Source of the DNA: Chitinophaga sp. MM2321
Lineage (GTDB): Bacteria; Bacteroidota; Bacteroidia; Chitinophagales; Chitinophagaceae
NCBI RefSeq assembly: GCF_964033635.1
Contig: NZ_OZ035533.1
Span: forward strand, 3,162,001-3,226,000
Length of the DNA: 64,000 nt
Direction of reading: 5' to 3'
Part shown: positions 1 to 9,167 of the stretch, one piece after another
Layout: each line of letters starts with the position of its first letter
How positions within the stretch are numbered: the stretch's first letter is position 1
Notes under the pieces: generated by a model
Told to the model about the DNA's origin: nothing
Database searches by the model: none
The model's input: only the letters and a program-made list of their open reading frames with translations
Translations under genes and position numbers: made by a program

Positions 1-159
1 TATCGGGACAAGCAACTAAAGACGAAGATCCTGCTCACACATGGCAGTTTCTTACTAATGACAGGAGCAACCCAACACAACTGGTTACACAGTATTCAAA
101 AAGAGCCGAAAATTACCGGTGGCCGTATCAACATCACATTCCGGACGATAACCCGATAA
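1..159 (+). CDS. AlkB-like 2OG-Fe(II) dioxygenase, C-terminal end (5' cut by window)
   Basis: The frame is open from the first base and stops at 157-159, leaving 52 residues. Seen: a His in QHNWLHSI (residue 30), which fits the third iron ligand, followed by RINITFR, the RxNxTxR motif of AlkB enzymes whose two Arg residues bind 2-oxoglutarate and shape the active site. AlkB enzymes oxidatively remove methyl groups from N1-methyladenine and N3-methylcytosine. An ada-like gene begins 67 bases downstream on the same strand, a common partnership in alkylation repair, which supports the call. The N-terminal half, including the HxD iron motif, lies outside the window, so activity cannot be judged. 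Confidence 0.82.
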   Translation, partial: YRDKQLKTKILLTHGSFLLMTGATQHNWLHSIQKEPKITGGRINITFRTITR

Positions 160-226
160 TACAACTTCGCAAGAAACGGGTTTTAATTCCCTCATACAGT
201 TCTTAATTTTGAATAAATTCAGGATC

Positions 227-1072
227 ATGGAAACACAACAGGAATTGGATTATAAAAGGATAGCAGAAGCCATCAGTTTTATCAGGGAAAATTTCAAGGA
301 ACAACCCGGACTGGATGAAACAGCGGAACATGTTCACATGAGTCCTTTTCATTTTCAGCGGATGTTCCGGGAATGGGCAGGTGTAACACCCAAGCAGTTT
401 TTGCAATACCTGAGTGTAGAACATGCAAAAGCCATCCTGAAAACCACCGGCGCCAGCCTGTTTGATACTGCTATAGAGAGCGGGCTTTCCGGCACGGGAA
501 GGTTGCATGATCTGTTCATCAAAGTAGAAGGGATGACACCCGGTGAATATAAAAATGGCGGGGCCTCCCTGCAGATCAATTATTCTTTTGCTGATAGTCC
601 GTTTGGTAAAATCATTGTTGCTTCCACTAATAAAGGCATCTGTCATATGGCGTTTGCCGACGAAGGGGAAGAAAAGGCATTTGCCGGGTTAACAGCGATC
701 TTCCCCAATGCGCATTACAGCAGGATCGTGGATATGATCCAACAAAATGCGTTGTTCGTATTCACCCAGGACTGGAGCAAACTGGATGAAATCAAGCTGC
801 ACCTGAAAGGAACGGATTTTCAGATAAAAGTATGGGAAACCCTGTTGCAGGTGCCTTCCGGCGGTCTGACCACTTATGCGAACCTCGCGAAAAAAGCGGG
901 CTATGAAGGTGCATCACGTGCCGTAGGTACTGCTATAGGCAACAATCCGGTGGCTTTCCTGATACCTTGTCACCGGGTGATCAAATCTACCGGGGAAATA
1001 GGCCAGTACCACTGGGGAGCCATCCGCAAGAATGCAATAATAGGCTGGGAAGCATCTCACCAGAACCGGTAA
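227..1072 (+). CDS. Ada-like AraC regulator / methylated-DNA-cysteine methyltransferase
   Basis: 281 residues from the ATG at 227, which has AGGA just upstream; a TTG at 209 is in frame but less likely. Residues ~10-110 form an AraC-type double helix-turn-helix. Residues ~115-275 form the O6-methylguanine-DNA methyltransferase domain with the PCHRVI motif; Cys248 accepts the methyl group, and the Arg-finger region GASRAVG lies just before it. The N-terminal zinc domain of E. coli Ada, which senses methylphosphotriesters, is absent, so any regulation must work differently from classical Ada. It sits between an AlkB-like gene and a second 2OG oxygenase and probably regulates and repairs within that cluster. 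The family call is firm; regulation of its neighbours is inferred. Confidence 0.9.
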   Translation: METQQELDYKRIAEAISFIRENFKEQPGLDETAEHVHMSPFHFQRMFREWAGVTPKQFLQYLSVEHAKAILKTTGASLFDTAIESGLSGTGRLHDLFIKVEGMTPGEYKNGGASLQINYSFADSPFGKIIVASTNKGICHMAFADEGEEKAFAGLTAIFPNAHYSRIVDMIQQNALFVFTQDWSKLDEIKLHLKGTDFQIKVWETLLQVPSGGLTTYANLAKKAGYEGASRAVGTAIGNNPVAFLIPCHRVIKSTGEIGQYHWGAIRKNAIIGWEASHQNR

Positions 1073-1103
1073 AATATATAAATACCACTGAAGAAAATAA
1101 CAC

Positions 1104-1814
1104 ATGAAAAATATACAGGAACGGTTGGAGAATTATAACTGGAAAGATATAACAAGCGATCTTCACGACAACGGTTTTACCATCGTAAAAAATGTATTGC
1201 ACAAAGCCGAATGTGATAACCTGGTAGCTGAATATAATGCAGATGATACCTACCGGAAGACCATCAATATGGAGCGTTACCGTTTCGGTAGCGGCGAATA
1301 TAAATATTTCCGGTATCCGCTGCCGGATATCATTACAACCCTCAGAGAAAACGTATACGCCTATATCGCGCCCGTTGCCAATACCTGGATGGAAGAACTG
1401 GGGCTGGAAAAGCGTTTCCCTTCAACACATGCCGCCATGAAAAAGCTGTGTCATGATAACGGGCAGACCAAACCAACTGCATTGATCCTGCAATATGGCA
1501 AAGGAGGTTTTAATACCCTCCACCAGGATCTCTACGGTGAGATATATTTCCCCCTGCAAATCGTATTTATGTTGGATCAGACCGATGAGGACTACACAGG
1601 AGGAGAATTTGTTATAACAGAGCAGATCCCCAGGGCTCAGTCCAAAGCCAATGTGCTGAAACCCAATCGCGGTGACATGTTAATCCTTACTACCAACTTC
1701 CGTCCCGTAAAAGGCAGTAAAGGCTATTACCGGGTAAACATGAAACACGGTGTAAGCCCTTTACACAGTGGCAACCGGCATAGCCTGGGCATTATTTTTC
1801 ATGATGGACTATAA
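1104..1814 (+). CDS. 2OG-Fe(II) oxygenase
   Basis: 236 residues, starting 31 bases after the ada-like gene and probably co-transcribed with it. Seen: the iron motif H140-Q-D142, a distal His215 in MKHGVSPL, and Arg225 (GNRHSLGIIFH), placed to bind 2-oxoglutarate. These make a complete facial triad on a double-stranded beta-helix. There is no signal peptide, so it is cytoplasmic. It does not carry the AlkB RxNxTxR ending, so it is not a second AlkB. Proteins of this type are often found beside Ada/AlkB in Bacteroidota, suggesting a role in alkylation stress, but the substrate is unknown. Confidence 0.78.
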   Translation: MKNIQERLENYNWKDITSDLHDNGFTIVKNVLHKAECDNLVAEYNADDTYRKTINMERYRFGSGEYKYFRYPLPDIITTLRENVYAYIAPVANTWMEELGLEKRFPSTHAAMKKLCHDNGQTKPTALILQYGKGGFNTLHQDLYGEIYFPLQIVFMLDQTDEDYTGGEFVITEQIPRAQSKANVLKPNRGDMLILTTNFRPVKGSKGYYRVNMKHGVSPLHSGNRHSLGIIFHDGL

Positions 1815-1847
1815 CGGATGCCAACTGTGTTACAACTATAATTATTG

Positions 1848-4364
1848 CTATTCTGCTGTTATTAAATAACTTCCTGTAGCCAGGTCAAATGCACAGGTAC
1901 CATCCGCATGTACTTCCGGTGAAAAAGCGGTATTCGTGTTCACTTTCTTTACAGAAATTTTCCGGGGATTTTTAGTGGGTAATTGAAAGGTCGCCACACT
2001 TCCTGCGGGTACTGTCACCGTGAAAATGCTTTCTGTTCCCTTTTTATCCCAGTTGGCTACAATGGTCCCCTGTGGCGACTCATAGGAACATTTCACCTGT
2101 GAAAGATGCGCCGGTAATACAGGCGCGATCACAAATTTTTTGAACCCTGGTGTCACGGGTCTGATACCTGCCAGCCATTTGTAAAACCAACCTGACACGG
2201 AGCCAAACATAGGATGACAATTGGAAAAAATGTTATCACTTTCTTTCCAGGTTTCCCATTGCGTGGTAGCGCCATTTTTGATCATAAATCCCCAGCCCGG
2301 AAACTCCGTGCTGTTCACGATATCAAATACTTTATCTGCATGTCCGTATTCCGACAATACTTCCAGGATATATTTTGTTCCGAAAATGCCCGTGGTTAGA
2401 TGTCCGGCTGGTGCTTCATCAATCGCTTTTAACAGCAGCTCTACCGCCGCTGGCTGGTCTTTCTCCGGGATAACGCCACAGTACAACAGCAATGTATAAA
2501 GTGTTTGTTTATTCAATGCGCCTTTGGTATTCAGTTTCGTGATGGCGGCTGCTTGCTCTTTCTCCGGCAGGGTATTGATATATGCCATAGACGCTTCCCT
2601 TGATTGCTGATCTGCCATCTTTCCGGAGGTATCCCCTCTCCAGTACATATCCCTTAAACTATTTCTGATCTTTTCTTCCAGCGCCGCGAAGCGTTTTTCG
2701 TTTTCCGGGTTGTTCAGCACCGCAGAAAACTCCTTCATGATTTGCGCAGTTTTAAGATAGGCGGCCGTGCCCAGTAGCAGAACAGGTACATCCACCAGGG
2801 ATTCATGATCGCCCAAACCCTTACCTACTATACCTGATGGGTGGATACGGGCGGCCTTGTCCATCCATTTCAGGTCAAAATCGTATAGCTCCCGGATAAG
2901 GGCGGTATCGCCATAATATTGAAACAGGTTCTGCTGCAAATCAAAAATGGCAGATTCATAATTCAGTCCGCAGTACTTTAATCCAACATAAGGAGCTGCA
3001 TCAATAAATACGGTATCCTGGTAGGCATCTACCCAATCATACAATACTTTTTTATAAAAAGAATGCATATTGAAATTGTAAACAAATGCATCGCTGGTCG
3101 CTTTTATATCTCCTCCATAAGGGAATTTCTCGCGGCCCGGACAATCTGATTGTATGCTCATCAGGTTACTCAGGAAAGTACGGCTTATCATCTGTTGAAT
3201 GGAGTTGATAAGATCGTTTGAAGAAGAAAAACTATTTTTTCTGTCCACATTGGCGCTGAGTGCAATGCCTTCCATATCGCTTTTGAGTGGTGGATGGCGG
3301 AGCCCTGAAATTTCCATGTAGCGGTACACCCTGTAAGAGAAAAGAGGGCTGTATTCTACTTCTCCGCTCTTACCAAAAATATACATCCCTTCCTGATCTG
3401 CCAGTGCAGGGGCTCCCGGTCCGCCTCCTCCCTTCTTTTTAATCTGGCCGGCAACGGCTGTCATAGGATTTAAGGTGTTGTTGTCATAGATCCTTTCACC
3501 AAAACGGAATCTTATTGTATCACCAGCTCTCCCGTACAACTTAATTTTAAACGTTCCGGTAAAGTTGACGCCCATGTCCGCTACATATACACCCTTAGGC
3601 GCTTCTACTATTTTTACCGGTTTTTTTACATCGATCACCTGGATATGCGGGAAGAATGTTTTTTGCAGTTGGCCGCCTGGTCCCGCTTTCTCCACAGCCA
3701 CTTTCCACTGCGTGTCATTAAAGCCGGGCAGGGTGTTTCCCTTGATTTCTTTACGGGCATCGTATACTTCGCCGAGGTAAACATTATTCCGGATAACCGG
3801 CCCATAAGCATACTTCCAGCTTTTATTGGTCACAATTTCTGCTGTCTTTCCGTTGGTATATACTACTTTAATCTTTGCTAGTAGCATAGGCCGCCCGGTT
3901 ACCAAGGCATCCCGCAGGTTGTATACGCCCCAGAAACGCAACGGTAAAGGATTGTAAAAACCGTTACCCAGTGTTACACTGATACAGTTCTTTCCTTTCA
4001 GCAGGTTATCTTTAATATCATATTCAGCATAATAAATTCTTTCGCTGAAATCCGTCCATGCAGGGTCGCAATAATTCTTCTCTAAAATTTTGCCGTTCAC
4101 TGTGGCGCTGTAGTAGCCCGCTGCCGTAATAAAAAGTGTGGCAGATTGAATTGTTTTGTCTGCTATAAATTCTTTACGGAATATAGGCGCCGGGTCGTCT
4201 TCATACATCAGCGAGTCCAGAACAGGTTGTACACGCGCATCTCCGATCCATATTGCGTTTTCCAGGTCAGTCGCTGTCTGCGCGCCTGCCATCATGCTCC
4301 CCAACAGGAAGATGCCTGTAACAGGTAGAAAAAGTATTCTTTTTACTTTACTTAAATGAGTCAT
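1848..4364 (-). CDS. alpha-L-rhamnosidase, GH78
   Basis: 838 residues from the ATG at 4364, which gives a clean signal peptide ending near MAGAQT; an in-frame ATG at 4400 would put 12 odd residues before it. Family known: GH78 hydrolyses terminal alpha-L-rhamnose. Seen: DCPGREKFPYGGD at about 407-419, whose D/E/D spacing (+5, +12) equals the Asp567/Glu572/Asp579 set of the Bacillus RhaB structure, and a WETW motif (Glu ~704) matching the general-base glutamate. N-terminal beta domains precede the (alpha/alpha)6 barrel. Exported, probably periplasmic. It stands alone, with no SusC/D or transporter beside it, so its substrate (rhamnogalacturonan, flavonoid or other rhamnoside) is unknown. Confidence 0.9.
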   Translation of the reverse strand: MTHLSKVKRILFLPVTGIFLLGSMMAGAQTATDLENAIWIGDARVQPVLDSLMYEDDPAPIFRKEFIADKTIQSATLFITAAGYYSATVNGKILEKNYCDPAWTDFSERIYYAEYDIKDNLLKGKNCISVTLGNGFYNPLPLRFWGVYNLRDALVTGRPMLLAKIKVVYTNGKTAEIVTNKSWKYAYGPVIRNNVYLGEVYDARKEIKGNTLPGFNDTQWKVAVEKAGPGGQLQKTFFPHIQVIDVKKPVKIVEAPKGVYVADMGVNFTGTFKIKLYGRAGDTIRFRFGERIYDNNTLNPMTAVAGQIKKKGGGGPGAPALADQEGMYIFGKSGEVEYSPLFSYRVYRYMEISGLRHPPLKSDMEGIALSANVDRKNSFSSSNDLINSIQQMISRTFLSNLMSIQSDCPGREKFPYGGDIKATSDAFVYNFNMHSFYKKVLYDWVDAYQDTVFIDAAPYVGLKYCGLNYESAIFDLQQNLFQYYGDTALIRELYDFDLKWMDKAARIHPSGIVGKGLGDHESLVDVPVLLLGTAAYLKTAQIMKEFSAVLNNPENEKRFAALEEKIRNSLRDMYWRGDTSGKMADQQSREASMAYINTLPEKEQAAAITKLNTKGALNKQTLYTLLLYCGVIPEKDQPAAVELLLKAIDEAPAGHLTTGIFGTKYILEVLSEYGHADKVFDIVNSTEFPGWGFMIKNGATTQWETWKESDNIFSNCHPMFGSVSGWFYKWLAGIRPVTPGFKKFVIAPVLPAHLSQVKCSYESPQGTIVANWDKKGTESIFTVTVPAGSVATFQLPTKNPRKISVKKVNTNTAFSPEVHADGTCAFDLATGSYLITAE

Positions 4365-4547
4365 TAAACCGATTTTGGAATCATATAAAGGCGGTGTCAC
4401 CGGGTACTATCCGTTTAAGCATCTTCCGGAACCAATACTGAATACATGATCCCCAAAGAGAAAAACGGCACGGCAAAATAAACTTTTCTTTAAGAAGTTG
4501 TCAGGAAAATAAAACGGGGAGAGCGGACGTAAGGGGGATAAATACTG

Positions 4548-4973
4548 TTATTCCCTGTTAATGTTATCGGTAATGAATTGTTGGCAGTATGTTTTTATTT
4601 GCTGGCGCACATCCCGGAATGCCTGCGCCACTTCTTCCAGTGTACCGGTTACTTTTGCAGGATCGGGGAAGTTTTCATGAAATTTTATGGCGTTTGTCGG
4701 AAAGAAAGGGCAACGTTCTTTGGCGTGGTCGCATACCGTAATCACATAATCGAAATCAATGTCCCGATATTCATTTACATGATTCGAAGTGTGACCTGAA
4801 ATATCAATACCGTCTTCTGTCATGGTTGCTATCGCCTTTGGATTTACCCCATGCGTTTCTATGCCGGCGCTATAAACTTTTGCTTTATCTCCTGCAAAAT
4901 ATTGCAGGTAGCCTTCTGCTATCTGGCTGCGGCAGCTGTTACCGGTACACAGTACCAAAATATTCTTCATCAT
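4548..4973 (-). CDS. arsC: arsenate reductase, thioredoxin-coupled (LMW-PTP fold)
   Basis: 141 residues. Reduces arsenate to arsenite so that it can be exported. Seen: the phosphatase-type loop C9-TGNSC-R15 near the N-terminus, and two further cysteines in VCDHAKERC with spacing 7, the same as Cys82/Cys89 of the S. aureus pI258 enzyme that form the disulfide relay to thioredoxin. The PDPAKVTG segment supplies the catalytic Asp. Last gene of the arsenic operon, 24 bases after acr3. A second Met directly follows the first, so the start could be one codon later. Confidence 0.93.
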   Translation of the reverse strand: MMKNILVLCTGNSCRSQIAEGYLQYFAGDKAKVYSAGIETHGVNPKAIATMTEDGIDISGHTSNHVNEYRDIDFDYVITVCDHAKERCPFFPTNAIKFHENFPDPAKVTGTLEEVAQAFRDVRQQIKTYCQQFITDNINRE

Positions 4974-4997
4974 TTCTTCATTAGATTTACTGATTAT

Positions 4998-6077
4998 TTA
5001 TTTTATTTCCTGCAACACTGCTGTGTGATGATAGTATTTCTTTTTCAGCCAGAACGCTACATTTACCAATGCGATGAGTGCCGGTACTTCTACCAATGGC
5101 CCGATTACGCCAACAAATGCCTGACCACTATTGATACCGAATACACCGATGGCTACCGCAATGGCGAGTTCAAAATTGTTGCCTGCCGCCGTAAAAGCAA
5201 TAGCGGCATTCCTGGAATAATCAGCACCCATTACTTTCCCTAAGAAGAAACTGACCAGGAACATGATTACAAAATAGATCACAAGCGGGATGGCTATACG
5301 TACCACATCAAAAGGAATCTGAATCATCAATTCACCTTTAAGACTGAACATCACTACAATAGTAAAAAGCAGGGCGATTAAAGTGATGGGAGAAATAAAG
5401 GGGAGGTACTTTTCCCCGAACCACTGCTCTCCTTTCCAGGCAATCAGTGTATACCTGCTGATCACGCCCGCTGCGAAGGGGATACCAAGATAAATACCCA
5501 CGCTTTTAGCGATGTCTCCAATGGAAACAGCTACCGTCATACCTTTCAATCCAAAAACGGTTGGCAGCCAGGTAATGAACACATACGCATACACGCTATA
5601 CAGTAATACCTGGAAGATACTGTTCACTGCTACCAACCCGGCAGCATACTCCCGGTTACCATCTGCCAGTTCATTCCAGACCATTACCATGGCAATGCAC
5701 CTGGCTAATCCGATCAGGATAAGGCCAGTCATATATTCAGGGTATCCGTGCAGGAAAAGGACGGCCAAACCAAACATTAATACGGGGCCTATCACCCAGT
5801 TCAGCACCAATGATACCGTCAATACTTTTGTGTTGCGGAATACTTCCCCCAAATGCTCATACTTCACTTTGGCTAAAGGCGGGTACATCATCAGGATCAA
5901 CCCTATAGCCAATGGGATATTGGTAGTGCCGCTGGAAAAAGAATGAATGAATGTGGAAGAAGAAGGAAAGAAATAGCCAATACCTACACCGATGGCCATT
6001 GCCAGGAAGATCCATAATGTCAGGTAGCGATCTAAAAACCCTAGTTCTTTACGTTGAGCCGGATTACAATTTTGCAT
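4998..6077 (-). CDS. acr3: ACR3-family arsenite efflux permease
   Basis: 359 residues with about ten hydrophobic segments; inner membrane. Pumps As(III) out of the cell using the membrane potential. Seen: the conserved Cys in [12 protein letters not shown] and the conserved Glu in [10 protein letters not shown], the two residues known to be essential in ACR3 proteins. This makes it ACR3 rather than ArsB. It lies between the ArsN-like acetyltransferase (21-base gap) and arsC (24-base gap), so it is in one transcription unit with the product (arsenite) of ArsC as its cargo. Confidence 0.94.
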   Translation of the reverse strand: MQNCNPAQRKELGFLDRYLTLWIFLAMAIGVGIGYFFPSSSTFIHSFSSGTTNIPLAIGLILMMYPPLAKVKYEHLGEVFRNTKVLTVSLVLNWVIGPVLMFGLAVLFLHGYPEYMTGLILIGLARCIAMVMVWNELADGNREYAAGLVAVNSIFQVLLYSVYAYVFITWLPTVFGLKGMTVAVSIGDIAKSVGIYLGIPFAAGVISRYTLIAWKGEQWFGEKYLPFISPITLIALLFTIVVMFSLKGELMIQIPFDVVRIAIPLVIYFVIMFLVSFFLGKVMGADYSRNAAIAFTAAGNNFELAIAVAIGVFGINSGQAFVGVIGPLVEVPALIALVNVAFWLKKKYYHHTAVLQEIK

Positions 6078-6098
6078 AATTAATTTTATAACGAAGTG

Positions 6099-6587
6099 CT
6101 ACACGCCAATCACGGTACTTCTTCTTTCCAACAACAGGGTATCCCGCCAACGATTACCCATTTTGCCTATCTTTTCACGGCGACCGATAATACGGAAGCC
6201 GCAGTTTTCATGAATTTTTACACTGCCGGTATTCTCCGGGAAGATGCCAGCCTGCAGGGTCCAGAAATTGTTTTGTTCACTTTCCTTTACCAGTTCGGCC
6301 AACAGCCTTTTACCGATACCTTTACCTTGCGCAGCTGCAGCCACGTACACACTTACTTCCGCCACGCCTGCATACACACAACGCCCGGAAACGGCCGTCA
6401 ATGCAGCCCATCCCAATACCGTATCATGCTCAACAGCTACCAGGCGGCAACTGCTGATATGTGACTGATCCCATTCCGCCCACTGCGGGGCGGTTGTTTG
6501 AAAAGTGGCATTGCCGGTAGCAATACCAGCTTCATAAATAGATAATACCTCTTTTGCGTGTGCCGCTGTCATTGGCAGAATAACCAT
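6099..6587 (-). CDS. GNAT acetyltransferase, ArsN1/phosphinothricin-acetyltransferase type
   Basis: 162 residues with the complete GNAT fold. Seen: an N-terminal IYEAGIATGNATFQT segment typical of the phosphinothricin/methionine-sulfoximine acetyltransferases, the acetyl-CoA loop AAQGKGIGKRLL, and the ending IHENCGFRIIGRREKIGKMGNRWRD common to Pat-like enzymes. ArsN1 members of this family acetylate and inactivate arsinothricin, an organoarsenical antibiotic. The position inside the arsenic operon, between arsM (33-base gap) and acr3, favours an ArsN role over plain phosphinothricin or amino-acid acetylation, but the sequence alone does not decide the substrate. Confidence 0.78.
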   Translation of the reverse strand: MVILPMTAAHAKEVLSIYEAGIATGNATFQTTAPQWAEWDQSHISSCRLVAVEHDTVLGWAALTAVSGRCVYAGVAEVSVYVAAAAQGKGIGKRLLAELVKESEQNNFWTLQAGIFPENTGSVKIHENCGFRIIGRREKIGKMGNRWRDTLLLERRSTVIGV

Positions 6588-6620
6588 AAAGCATACTTTA
6601 ATGATAATAAGATCGGCTTC

Positions 6621-7460
6621 CTAGCAGCATCCCGGAGGGCAACAGGCAGCATCGGCGGGTTTCTCCGCAAATACGGTGATGCTGTAGATACCTGTTTCTC
6701 CTGCGCGGAAGGCCGCTATTTCGGCTTTGCTCAGGTAATTGGAAAGAATGTCATCCGGTATGGTGATCGTTTTTTCGCGCTGAATAGTAATATTCTTAAA
6801 GCCATTCGTTTCAATCAATTCCAGGTAAGTTTGTTTTTGTATGGCGCCGGATACGCAACCGGCATACATTTCAGCAGCTTCCTGGATACTGGCAGGTAAT
6901 GCACCCTGCAATACAATATCTGAAATGCTAAAATGACCGCCTGGTTTCAGTACACGAAATATTTCCTTAATCACCCCGTCTTTGTTTGGCACCAGGTTCA
7001 ATACGCAATTGCTTACTACTACATCCGCAACATTGGCGGTAACAGGCATCTGTTCAATATCTCCCTGGCGGAATTCCACGTTGTGAAATTGTAGCTTCTC
7101 TGCATTGATCCGGGCCTTTTCAATCATAGCCGGGGTGAAGTCTATACCAATCACTTTTCCCGTTTCTCCCGTTTCCTGGCGGGCAATAAAACAGTCGTTG
7201 CCGGCGCCGGCACCCAGGTCTATAACGACATCACCTTTTTTAATTTTTGCAAATTGTGTAGGCAGTCCGCATCCCAGGCCCAGGTCGGCATCGGGATTGT
7301 AACCTTCGAGTTGGGTATAGTCATCACTCATGATGTTATACACTTCTGTAGAGCAGCAGCCGGAGCCACAACAGGAGGATTCATTGGTCGTTTTATCCTG
7401 TAGTGCGATCTCGCTATATTTCTGCTTTACCAATTCTTTTATTTGTTCGTCTGTAGACAT
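6621..7460 (-). CDS. arsM: arsenite S-adenosylmethionine methyltransferase
   Basis: 279 residues. Methylates As(III) to mono-, di- and trimethylated species. Seen: the SAM-binding glycine motif VIDLGAGAGND, followed by the acidic end IGIDFTP, and three cysteines placed as in the known arsenite-binding triad (LGCGLP, VSNCVLNL, YAGCVSGA). Extra Cys clusters lie near the N-terminus (CCGSGCC) and at the C-terminus (CCPPGCC), also typical of ArsM. It begins 67 bases after arsR; that gap holds its own candidate promoter and operator (7492-7522), so it may be expressed separately from arsR. Confidence 0.94.
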   Translation of the reverse strand: MSTDEQIKELVKQKYSEIALQDKTTNESSCCGSGCCSTEVYNIMSDDYTQLEGYNPDADLGLGCGLPTQFAKIKKGDVVIDLGAGAGNDCFIARQETGETGKVIGIDFTPAMIEKARINAEKLQFHNVEFRQGDIEQMPVTANVADVVVSNCVLNLVPNKDGVIKEIFRVLKPGGHFSISDIVLQGALPASIQEAAEMYAGCVSGAIQKQTYLELIETNGFKNITIQREKTITIPDDILSNYLSKAEIAAFRAGETGIYSITVFAEKPADAACCPPGCC

Positions 7461-7491
7461 AATTTTATTTATTTTGTTATTTACTTATTTT

Positions 7492-7522
7492 CTATTGTAA
7501 TATTGCGATTGATTTCAGCAAA
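7492..7522 (-). promoter_or_regulatory. candidate arsM promoter with ArsR operator
   Basis: Read on the minus strand: TTTG (7519-7522), 19 bases, then TACAATAG (7492-7499), a weak match to the Bacteroidota -7 box TANNTTTG. The near-palindrome ATTGTAATATTGCGAT (7494-7509, plus-strand reading) overlaps the -7 box. It differs by one base from the reverse complement of the site upstream of arsR. The same element before both genes suggests that ArsR represses both. Inferred from sequence only. Confidence 0.6.
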
Positions 7523-7527
7523 AAATT

Positions 7528-7857
7528 TTAACAGCAGGATTTTAACAGATCTACATCCTGGAAGAACCCGGAAAATAATTGCTGGTATTGTTTCCAGACC
7601 TTTGGATCAATGCAATAACATACGCTGGCCCCTTCAATGGTTCCTTGTATGAGCCCCGCTGTTTTGAGTTCTTTCAGGTGTTGGGAAGTTGTTGCCTGTG
7701 CCAAACCTAATTCCTCCACCAGATCACCGCAAACGCAGGCGTTCTTTTTAACCAGGTATTGCAGGATGGCAATCCGGGCCGGATGACCTAATGCCTTGGC
7801 CATATTGGCCATATCATTCTGTTCTTTTGTAAATAAGTCTGTTTTTGTAGCACCCAT
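7528..7857 (-). CDS. arsR: ArsR-family arsenite-responsive repressor
   Basis: 109 residues, a winged helix-turn-helix regulator. Seen: the recognition helix region LGLAQATTSQHLKELKTAGL, a Cys-Val-Cys pair at the start of the DNA-binding region (ACVCGDLV, like ELCVCDL of classical ArsR), a second CYC pair in the wing, and CC at the C-terminus. Such Cys pairs bind As(III) and release DNA. First gene of the operon. The palindrome at 7876-7891 overlaps its own -7 box, the classical autoregulated arrangement. Confidence 0.92.
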   Translation of the reverse strand: MGATKTDLFTKEQNDMANMAKALGHPARIAILQYLVKKNACVCGDLVEELGLAQATTSQHLKELKTAGLIQGTIEGASVCYCIDPKVWKQYQQLFSGFFQDVDLLKSCC

Positions 7858-7875
7858 ATTTTAATTCGTTATCAC

Positions 7876-7910
7876 ATCGCAATATTACGATTATAGATTT
7901 AAACCACAAA
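7876..7910 (-). promoter_or_regulatory. candidate arsR promoter with overlapping ArsR operator
   Basis: Minus strand: TTTG (7907-7910), exactly 19 bases, then TAATATTG (7880-7887), seven of eight bases of the Bacteroidota -7 consensus TANNTTTG. The near-perfect 16-bp palindrome ATCGCAATATTACGAT (7876-7891) covers this -7 box, so a bound repressor would block initiation. The ATG of arsR follows at 7857. Confidence 0.68.
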
Positions 7911-7981
7911 TTTTTTTATTAACAAGAGATGAAATCCTTCTTCAGGAATAAAACATTTGCTGTAAAGCAAGCGGCTGCCGC

Positions 7982-8917
7982 TTAATTCAGGCGATAAGAC
8001 ACAAAAGCAACCTGCTTCCCATCCGGCGACCAGGAAGGCACATTAATCGTTCCCTGCCCGCCAAAGAAAACAGGGGTCAGATCGCTGATAGCCTGCGTAG
8101 CCACATCAAGGATACGGAGTTGTACATTTTTGCCGAAAGGATGATCTTCTCCCTGGTCATCTATAAAACTCAGGAATACGACCTGTTTTCCATCGGGTGA
8201 CGGATGAGGAAACCAATTGGCATACTGGTCGTTTGTAAGCTGCACCGGATGTTGGCCGTCGGCATCCATGCGCCATATTTGCATCCGCCCTGTACGGTAA
8301 GAATTGAAATAAATATATTTCCCATCCGGTGAATAATCAGGTCCATCATCCAGCCCTTTGGCACTGGTGAGTTGTTTTTCATCTCCCCCGGTCACCGGGA
8401 TCGTATAAATATCGAAATCGCCATTACGCTTTCCCACAAAAGCCAACGTATGACCATCAGGGCTCCAGCCATGCCAGTAAGAAGGTGACTGCTGCGTAAG
8501 CCGTTTTAACTCTCCTCCGTTAACCGAAGCGGTATAAATAACGGATGAACCGGTATGCCGCAACGGATCATCTGCTTCCACCACCCCACTGCTGATAGCC
8601 AGCATATGGCCGTCCGGCGAAATGCCATGATCATTATTGGCAGCTAATCCGGGTGGAAAAGGCATCTCTTCCATCCGTCCATTATGTAGCCATACCTTAT
8701 GTAACTTTCCCTTTTTATTAATGAGCAGGTATTTTCCATCTTTCGACCAGTTGGGCGCTTCAAAATGCGTACTGTCGCTGTATACGACCGTTCTTTCCCC
8801 CGTGATTACATGGATGGTTTCTAAAAAGCTGCTGATTTTATGCGGTGCCTGGGCGTAAGTGGACATGGACAGAATTCCGGTACATATGCTTACAGACAGT
8901 GTGAGGAGGCTGTTCAT
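7982..8917 (-). CDS. TolB-like PD40 beta-propeller protein, exported
   Basis: 311 residues. Residues 1-23 form a signal peptide ending at TYAQA. The rest is a run of PD40/WD40-like blades marked by repeats such as [54 protein letters not shown] and [14 protein letters not shown]. It resembles TolB propellers and the N-terminal half of prolyl-oligopeptidase-like proteins, but no peptidase domain follows. Likely a periplasmic binding or scaffold protein; partner unknown. A candidate -7 box, TAATTTTG, lies 22 bases before the ATG (8940-8947, minus strand) without a well-spaced -33 box. Confidence 0.8.
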   Translation of the reverse strand: MNSLLTLSVSICTGILSMSTYAQAPHKISSFLETIHVITGERTVVYSDSTHFEAPNWSKDGKYLLINKKGKLHKVWLHNGRMEEMPFPPGLAANNDHGISPDGHMLAISSGVVEADDPLRHTGSSVIYTASVNGGELKRLTQQSPSYWHGWSPDGHTLAFVGKRNGDFDIYTIPVTGGDEKQLTSAKGLDDGPDYSPDGKYIYFNSYRTGRMQIWRMDADGQHPVQLTNDQYANWFPHPSPDGKQVVFLSFIDDQGEDHPFGKNVQLRILDVATQAISDLTPVFFGGQGTINVPSWSPDGKQVAFVSYRLN

Positions 8918-9167
8918 TGTAATTCAATTCAGGTATAAACAAAATTACTTGCCGGGAGAGTTGTTGTGAATCAAGGTAACTGTTTCACCGTAAATCCATT
9001 CAAATCGAATATAACAAAAAAAACCTAATTTTAATTATCACTGACAAGGGCATCTTACATTTCAACCTCCTATTCTGTATTTAATTTTAATTATAAGGTT
9101 ATCACATTGAGCCAATACTGGCGTTGTGTTCAGTGCTATTGCTATTTACACTAAACAAACCTGAATT

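Noticed and set aside
203..646. Open frame antisense to the ada-like gene
   Set aside because: No family features; overlaps a gene with clear domains on the other strand.
1104..1814. Second AlkB
   Set aside because: It has the HxD...H triad but lacks the RxNxTxR ending, so only a general 2OG-Fe(II) oxygenase call is safe.
9026..9094. Two copies of TAATTTTAATTAT upstream of the beta-helix gene as an operator
   Set aside because: Low-complexity A/T sequence; easily explained by chance, so not reported as a site.
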